A DNA stretch of 64,000 nt. Origin: Ensifer adhaerens. GTDB taxonomy: Bacteria; Pseudomonadota; Alphaproteobacteria; Rhizobiales; Rhizobiaceae. Positions 59,318 to 64,000 of this stretch are shown in pieces (positions within the stretch are counted from its first letter, which is position 1; the number at the start of each line of letters is the position of its first letter). Position numbers and translations under genes: made by a program. The notes beneath the pieces were generated by a model that saw only the letters and a list, made by a program, of their open reading frames with translations, ran no database searches and had not been told where the DNA came from. The stretch covers positions 372,001 through 436,000 of the forward strand of contig NZ_LAZS01000005.1 of assembly GCF_002007205.1 (NCBI RefSeq), read 5' to 3'.

Positions 59318-60820
59318 ATGAGCTTCAGGGTCGCCGTTCTCGAATTCAATCAGGAAACCAACACGTTTTCCAAGCTCAAGACGGGGTTCAGGGACTTCGA
59401 GGCGTGCCACTATTTCGTCGGCGCCGAGATCGAAACCCATTGCCGCGGCACCAATTCGGAGATCGGCGGCTTTATCGATTGTTGCGACAGGTACGGCTGG
59501 CAGCCGGTCTACACGGTGGCGGCGCGGGCCGAGCCCGGCGGCCGGATCGAGGAGACGATGCGGCAGCGCTTCGTCGCGGATCTGACATGCGCGCTTGAAG
59601 GCGAAAGGCTCGACGGTGTGTTCATCGTCTTTCATGGCGCCATGTGCACCGAGACGGCTGACGATGCGCAGGTCCAGCTTCTGGAGGTGGTGCGCGGGAT
59701 CGTCGGACCGGCGCTGCCTATTGCCGCGACCTTCGACCTGCACGCCAATTCGGCGCCCGAGATGGCCCGCCTGCTCGATATCGCCGTTTCCTTCCGCACC
59801 TATCCGCATGTGGACATGGCCGAATGCGCCCATAAGGCCGGCGCACTGCTGGAGCGGGCGATGCGCGGCGAGATCCGGCCGGCGCTCGCCATCCGCCAGC
59901 CGCCGATGCTGAACGGCTGCAACGACGGGCGCACGACCCATGCCTGCGCCATGACTGAACTGCTCGAGATCGCCGACGGGATCGCGGCGCGCGACGGCAT
60001 GCTGGCGACCTCGATCAATGCCGGCTTTTACGATGCCGATATCTTCAATACCGGCCCATCGGCGGTTATCTGCTACGACCGCAACCGGGTGGCGGCCGAA
60101 GACGCGGAAGCCGAGGCCGAGCGGCTCTGCCGCGAGATCTGGGACCGGCGCGAGCACCAGGATGTGCAACTGCCGCTCGACGCGCTGCCCGGCATCGTCG
60201 CGGCGCATCTTGCGAAAGATGGGGCCGGGCCGCTGGTGATCGCCGATTTCTCCGACAATCCCGGCTGCGGCGCCTATAGCGATTCCACCTGCGTGCTCGC
60301 CAGGCTGCTCGATACCGGCGTCCGAAATGCGGCTTTCGGCGCGCTCTGCGACCCGGATGTCGCGGCCGAGCTGATCGCCGCCGGCATCGGTGCGACACGT
60401 CAGGTGACGCTCGGCTGCAAGATCGATCCCGAAATCGGCGGCGGGCCGATCACGGTCAAGGGCAGGGTGGAGGCGATTTCGGACGGCAGGATCGTGTTCG
60501 AGGGGCCGATGTTCCAAGGGCTGCCGGCGACGATGGGGCCGAGCGTGCGCTTTCATGTCGAGGGCATCGACATCCTCATCTGCAGCGAGCGCCAGCAGAT
60601 GCTCGACCGCAACCTCTTCCGCGCCGTCGGCATCGAGCCGTCCGACTATCAGATCGTCGTCGTCAAATCGCAGCAGCACTTCCGCGCCGCCTTCGGTCCG
60701 ATCGCGTCCGAGATCGTCGAGATCGACGGTACCGGCCTCAGCAGTGCCAATATCGGCGCGCGCAAATTCCAGCGGGTGCGGCGGCCGGTCTATCCGTTGG
60801 ACCGCGGCGAACTCGGCTGA
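59318..60820 (+). CDS. M81-family (MlrC-like) metallopeptidase
   Basis: A 500-residue MlrC/DUF1485-type metal-dependent peptidase. Candidate zinc ligands are seen in E-I-E-T-H-C, F-D-L-H-A-N-S-A-P-E and T-Y-P-H-V-D-M. The C-terminal half includes D-N-P-G-C-G-A-Y-S-D-S. The start at 59318 is chosen over 59303; neither has a strong ribosome-binding site. Such proteins occur beside amino-acid transporter parts, as the solute-binding protein is here. Confidence 0.85.
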   Translation: MSFRVAVLEFNQETNTFSKLKTGFRDFEACHYFVGAEIETHCRGTNSEIGGFIDCCDRYGWQPVYTVAARAEPGGRIEETMRQRFVADLTCALEGERLDGVFIVFHGAMCTETADDAQVQLLEVVRGIVGPALPIAATFDLHANSAPEMARLLDIAVSFRTYPHVDMAECAHKAGALLERAMRGEIRPALAIRQPPMLNGCNDGRTTHACAMTELLEIADGIAARDGMLATSINAGFYDADIFNTGPSAVICYDRNRVAAEDAEAEAERLCREIWDRREHQDVQLPLDALPGIVAAHLAKDGAGPLVIADFSDNPGCGAYSDSTCVLARLLDTGVRNAAFGALCDPDVAAELIAAGIGATRQVTLGCKIDPEIGGGPITVKGRVEAISDGRIVFEGPMFQGLPATMGPSVRFHVEGIDILICSERQQMLDRNLFRAVGIEPSDYQIVVVKSQQHFRAAFGPIASEIVEIDGTGLSSANIGARKFQRVRRPVYPLDRGELG

Positions 60821-60857
60821 GGCTGTGTCTTTCGCTCAAGCCGCTTGGGCGCACGTG

Positions 60858-60881
60858 GTAACTGTTACGTACTTCCGCGCG
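60858..60881. promoter_or_regulatory. 24-bp shared element, copy B
   Basis: GTAAC-T-GTTAC followed by GTACTTCCGCGCG. Here the two GTAAC/GTTAC halves form an inverted repeat. It is 47 bp before the DUF3302 gene and matches 11577-11600 in all but two positions. Confidence 0.4.
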
Positions 60882-60928
60882 CCCGAGGTCCGGGACTAGC
60901 GTTCCCGTGACGAACGGAGCGGAACGTG

Positions 60929-61216
60929 ATGAGCTTCATCGATCTCTTTGCCTGGATCGTGCTGATCGTGCTCGTGGTGAGCACGGTCGCGGTGCTGATC
61001 TTTCTCGCCATGCTGCCGGGGTCGATCGCGAAAAGGCGCAACCATCCCTGGAGCGAGGCGGTCAATGTCGCAGGCTGGGTGACGCTGTTCCTCGGCTTCG
61101 CGCTGTGGCCGATCGCGCTCGTCTGGGCCTATGTCGATGTGCCGCGCCCGAGCGGGGCGCATCCGGGTGCGACCCCTGCGGGCGAGGTGCATCAAAGCGA
61201 GGCGCACCAGCCATGA
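60929..61216 (+). CDS. DUF3302 (YiaW-like) membrane protein
   Basis: A 95-residue protein with two transmembrane helices (about 5-27 and 46-68) and a polar tail. It fits DUF3302, which in enterobacteria is encoded next to an HlyD-type protein (YiaV). The ATG at 60929 follows GGAG. It overlaps the next gene (ATGA). Confidence 0.8.
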   Translation: MSFIDLFAWIVLIVLVVSTVAVLIFLAMLPGSIAKRRNHPWSEAVNVAGWVTLFLGFALWPIALVWAYVDVPRPSGAHPGATPAGEVHQSEAHQP

Positions 61217-62154
61217 TCGTCGTCCTCCTCAACGTCTACCTGGCCATCCTCTTCTGCCTGGTGAAATTCAGGATCGTGCCTTTCAACCTTTTCTGGAAGG
61301 TCTCGCCGGCGATCGTGTTCCTGCTGCTTCTGGTCGGCCTGTTCATTCCGATGAACTGGGGCGCGCCGCAGGGCAAGGCGCTGGTGGTGCGCAATTCGGT
61401 GGCAATCGTGCCCGATGTCGCCGGCGAGGTCACGGAGGTGCCGGTCGCCTCCAACAGCCCGCTCAAGGCCGGCGACGTGCTTTTCCGCATCGATCCCGTG
61501 CCCTACCAGGCGAAGGTGGATGCGCTTCAGGCGCAGCTTTCGCTGCAGGAGCTGCGGCTTGCGCAGATCACGACGCTGCAGTCGCGCGATGCGGCGACCG
61601 AATTCGATGTGCAGCAGCGCCAGGCGGACGTGGACAATCTGAAAGCGCAGATCAGCAATGCCGAGTGGGAACTCGGCAAGACGACGGTGCGGGCGCCGGC
61701 CGATGGCTACGTGACCAATCTTGCGCTGCGCAAGGGCGCGCGGGTGACGACCCTGCCGCTGTCGCCGGCCATGGCCTTCATCGACACGTCAGAGACGATC
61801 ATCGGGGTCGAGATCAACCAGATCGACGCGCGCTACATAGAGCCCGGCCAGAAGGTGGAGGCGACCTTCAAGTTCGCGCCCGGCGAAACCTATACCGGCA
61901 CGGTCGAGGGCGTGCTGCAGGCGATCGCTTCCGGCCAGGCGCGGGTGTCGGGCACGGCGGTGACGCCGGAGGCGGTCTCGGCCGCGCCCTTCATCGTGCG
62001 GGTGAAACTCGACGACCAGGCTTTCGCCGCGCGGCTGCCGGCCGGCGCCACGGGGGACGCGGCAATCTTCACCGACCGGGTGAAGGCGGCGCATGTGATC
62101 CGGCGGGTGCTTTTGCGCCAGATCGCGATTACCAACTACGTCAATCCGTTCTGA
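61213..62154 (+). CDS. HlyD/membrane fusion-type protein (YiaV-like)
   Basis: A 313-residue membrane fusion protein. Two N-terminal transmembrane segments (about 3-20 and 31-51), a barrel-sandwich motif G-E-V-T-E-V-P-V, a coiled-coil (about 100-155) and the second half-barrel. No efflux pump partner is adjacent. The gene is coupled with the DUF3302 gene by ATGA overlap, as in the yiaVW pair. Confidence 0.83.
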   Translation: MIVVLLNVYLAILFCLVKFRIVPFNLFWKVSPAIVFLLLLVGLFIPMNWGAPQGKALVVRNSVAIVPDVAGEVTEVPVASNSPLKAGDVLFRIDPVPYQAKVDALQAQLSLQELRLAQITTLQSRDAATEFDVQQRQADVDNLKAQISNAEWELGKTTVRAPADGYVTNLALRKGARVTTLPLSPAMAFIDTSETIIGVEINQIDARYIEPGQKVEATFKFAPGETYTGTVEGVLQAIASGQARVSGTAVTPEAVSAAPFIVRVKLDDQAFAARLPAGATGDAAIFTDRVKAAHVIRRVLLRQIAITNYVNPF

Positions 62155-62303
62155 TCCCTGGCATCCGCGGGCGGGCTGATCGACGTCGAGCCAGAGGGCG
62201 AGGTTCGCGCAGGCTTTCTTATCGGCCTCGCCGGCGCCGCGGTGCGGCGGGCTTCCCCGCCCGCCGGGTAACGGGCAGGGAAAGCGGACGGTTTCGAAGT
62301 TTC

Positions 62304-62347
62304 GCAATTCCGGACGGAAAACCGCTGCGCACTTTTCCGGGAATTGC
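62304..62347. repeat. 44-bp palindromic intergenic repeat, copy 2
   Basis: Begins GCAATTCC, contains GGACGGAAAACCG and ends GGGAATTGC. Matches the 4116-4159 copy. It sits at the 3' end of the aldo/keto reductase gene, which stops at 62349. Confidence 0.7.
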
Positions 62348-62348
62348 T

Positions 62349-63362
62349 TCAGCCGGCGATCGGCAGCGGCGCTTCGGGGTTGACGAGGCCGGCTAACCTC
62401 AAGTCCCGCCAGAAGTCGTCAGGCACGGCCTCGTTCAGGGCGCCGCGATCTTCGGCGATGCGGCTCGGCTGGCTGGCGCCGGGGATGACGGCGGCGACCG
62501 CGGGATTGGCAAGCGCAAATTGCAGACCAGCGGCCTTCATCGAGATGCCGTAGCAGTCGGCGATCGCCTTGATGCGCGCGACCTTGTCGAGGATTGCCGG
62601 CGTCGCCGGCGCATATTCGAAGTTCGGTCCGCCGACGAGCGCGCCGGAACTGTAGGGGCCGCCGACGACGATGCCGAGGCCACGCTCGGCAACCGCCGGC
62701 ATGACACGCTGGAGCGCCCGGTCATGATCGAGCAGGGTGTAGCGGCCGGCCAGCAGGAAGCCATCGGGGCGCGGACCTTCGAGCGCCAGCAGCAGTTCGA
62801 TCGGCTCCACCCGGTTGACGCCGAGACCCCAGGCCTTGATCACGCCCTCGTCGCGCAAGCGGTCGAGCGCCCTGAAGGCACCCTTGCGGGCGGTCTCGAA
62901 AACGTCGAGCCATTCGTCGCCGTAGAAATCCTGGGCAACGTCGTGGACGAAGGCGATCTCGATCCGGTCGGTCTTCAGGCGCTTGAGACTGTCCTCGATC
63001 GACCGCAGCGTTGCGTCATGGGTGTAGTCGTTGACGATCTTGTTGGGGCGGCCATAGCGGAAGACGTCGCCTTTTTCGCCGAGGTCGCGGGCGCTGACAT
63101 CCTCGATCTCGTCGAGGATCACTCGGCCGACCTTGGTGCTGATGACGTATTCGTCGCGCGGGCGTCCGGAGAGCGCTTCGCCCATGCGGATTTCGGCAAG
63201 GCCGGCGCCGTAGAAGGGGGCGTTGTCGAAATAACGGATACCGTCGTTCCAGGCGGCTTCGACGGTGCCAAGCGCCTCTTTCTCGGGGATATCACGGAAC
63301 ATGTTGCCGAGCGGCGCGGCGCCGAAGCCAAGCTTTCCGGGCAGAATATCCTTGAGTGTCAT
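62349..63362 (-). CDS. Aldo/keto reductase (aldose or pyridoxal dehydrogenase-like)
   Basis: A 337-residue enzyme. Catalytic Tyr in F-D-N-A-P-F-Y-G-A-G, Lys in S-T-K-V-G-R and His in F-V-H-D-V-A-Q-D. The whole resembles D-threo-aldose 1-dehydrogenase or pyridoxal 4-dehydrogenase. The ATG at 63362 follows AGGAAAGGA. Confidence 0.9.
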   Translation of the reverse strand: MTLKDILPGKLGFGAAPLGNMFRDIPEKEALGTVEAAWNDGIRYFDNAPFYGAGLAEIRMGEALSGRPRDEYVISTKVGRVILDEIEDVSARDLGEKGDVFRYGRPNKIVNDYTHDATLRSIEDSLKRLKTDRIEIAFVHDVAQDFYGDEWLDVFETARKGAFRALDRLRDEGVIKAWGLGVNRVEPIELLLALEGPRPDGFLLAGRYTLLDHDRALQRVMPAVAERGLGIVVGGPYSSGALVGGPNFEYAPATPAILDKVARIKAIADCYGISMKAAGLQFALANPAVAAVIPGASQPSRIAEDRGALNEAVPDDFWRDLRLAGLVNPEAPLPIAG

Positions 63363-63638
63363 TGTCCTGTCCTTTCCTGCGCCATGGCAGGTCGTGAGGG
63401 GTGGTGTGCGGTATTGCGATCGGCACGGGGGCATCGCTGTCGGACAAAGAAATAGGTCGAGCGGCGGATCGGCGGTAGGCACGCTGACTTCGCAGGATTT
63501 GAGAAACGAATTCACAGATGCACGTTTCGGAGCCGGATGCCTGGTGAAGTGGTCCGGGGAAGCCATCGGGGCGGACCGTCTGCGACGGATCGGATGGAGA
63601 GCACCGGTCGTAAATTTCTCGCGTGTCGGGTTCGGTTT

Positions 63639-63651
63639 GCGTATATTACGC
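63639..63651. promoter_or_regulatory. Palindrome upstream of the 3'-end sulfatase gene
   Basis: GCGTA-TAT-TACGC, perfect 5-bp arms, 48 bp before the ATG at 63700. It could be an operator or part of the promoter. No other gene is visible in the 337-bp gap 63363-63699. Confidence 0.35.
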
Positions 63652-63699
63652 TACTCTAATTCGGAGGGGATTCAACGATCTGCAATAGAGGTGTTCGCC

Positions 63700-64000
63700 A
63701 TGACCATTGGCCAGAGCATGCTTGCGGGTGCAGCGTTCTTCGCGCTTGGTTTTTCGTCCGCATGGGCACAGCAGGTTTCAGGGACGCTCGGCGCCCCGGG
63801 AGCGACCACGACAATCACGGGTAAGCAGCTTCCGTCACCAAGTCCGGCTTTTGGCGGCGTGATCAAGGAAAAGGCCTCGGAATCGACGCCCTGGTGGGCT
63901 CCGCGGGTCGTGCCGCCGAAAGGCGCGCCCAATGTGCTGCTCATCATGACGGACGATCAAGGCTTCGGCGCGCCCAGCACCTTTGGCGGGGTCATTCCGA
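63700..64000 (+). CDS. Sulfatase, N-terminal part (cut by window end)
   Basis: The first 100 residues of a secreted sulfatase: signal peptide to W-A-Q-Q-V, then P-K-G-A-P-N-V-L-L-I-M-T-D-D-Q-G-F-G, the metal-binding Asp pair of the N-terminus. The C-x-P-S-R region lies beyond the window. It is the third sulfatase in this stretch. Confidence 0.85.
   Translation, partial: MTIGQSMLAGAAFFALGFSSAWAQQVSGTLGAPGATTTITGKQLPSPSPAFGGVIKEKASESTPWWAPRVVPPKGAPNVLLIMTDDQGFGAPSTFGGVIP

Overview
The window is high-GC DNA with dense, bidirectional gene packing and Shine-Dalgarno starts. The gene families and intergenic palindromes point to an alphaproteobacterium of the order Rhizobiales (Hyphomicrobiales), most likely Rhizobiaceae close to Ensifer/Sinorhizobium. 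This is inferred from gene content, a periplasmic nitrate reductase operon napEFDABC behind an FNR/FixK-type box, HWE-type kinase signalling, TolB-like cyclases, and short palindromic intergenic repeats of the rhizobial type. No rRNA, tRNA, CRISPR array, integrase, transposase or replication origin was seen. It reads as chromosome or chromid with accessory islands and several decayed genes.

Layout. 0-4 kb: the end of one sulfatase, a DUF4239 membrane protein and a complete secreted arylsulfatase; another sulfatase begins at 63.7 kb. 4-11.5 kb, mostly minus strand: a DUF1194 vWA protein, an arginase-family hydrolase, an Rrf2 regulator with a thioredoxin-reductase-like flavoprotein, an immunity-like gene fragment, and a TetR plus EamA exporter unit with a perfect operator. 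11.7-14.6 kb: a DUF1254 protein, a secreted CxC protein and an SRAP (YedK/HMCES) DNA-crosslink protein. 14.8-17.5 kb: a run of very small membrane, lipoprotein and repeat proteins, preceded by two copies of a composite dyad element, with a truncated SRAP duplicate inside. 17.6-22 kb: a PRPP synthetase, a histidine kinase/response regulator pair behind an EcfG-type promoter, a MarR-GNAT fusion and a histidine phosphatase. 22.2-26.4 kb: two tandem adenylate cyclases with TolB-like and TPR regions; the second carries a transmembrane helix and a C-terminal rhodanese. 26.4-31 kb: an Abi_C remnant, a VOC protein, LysR/MFS, GNAT and DUF4180.

31.2-36.2 kb: the nap operon, ending in a clear terminator. 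36-41.8 kb: repeats, a YciI-like protein, an outer-membrane barrel, a second DUF1254 protein and a third cyclase with a Cys-rich N-terminus. 42-43.4 kb: duplicated GFA genes, one disrupted by a 46-bp deletion, and a GrpB gene that appears to start at CTG. 43.5-50 kb: GNAT, a RES/Xre toxin-antitoxin pair, a lectin-like secreted protein, an aldo/keto reductase and an outer-membrane protein. 50-57.8 kb: GST, a divergent EF-G paralogue, TetR/epimerase, MerR with its own elongated-spacer promoter in front of an aldo/keto reductase, and LysR. 58-63.4 kb: an amino-acid-type binding protein, an MlrC-family peptidase, a DUF3302/HlyD pair and another aldo/keto reductase.

How it fits together. The coherent modules are nap (periplasmic nitrate reduction under low oxygen), the kinase/response-regulator pair (probable general stress response), small regulator-plus-effector units each with a readable operator, and the RES/Xre toxin-antitoxin pair. 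Much of the rest is single genes separated by palindromic repeats.
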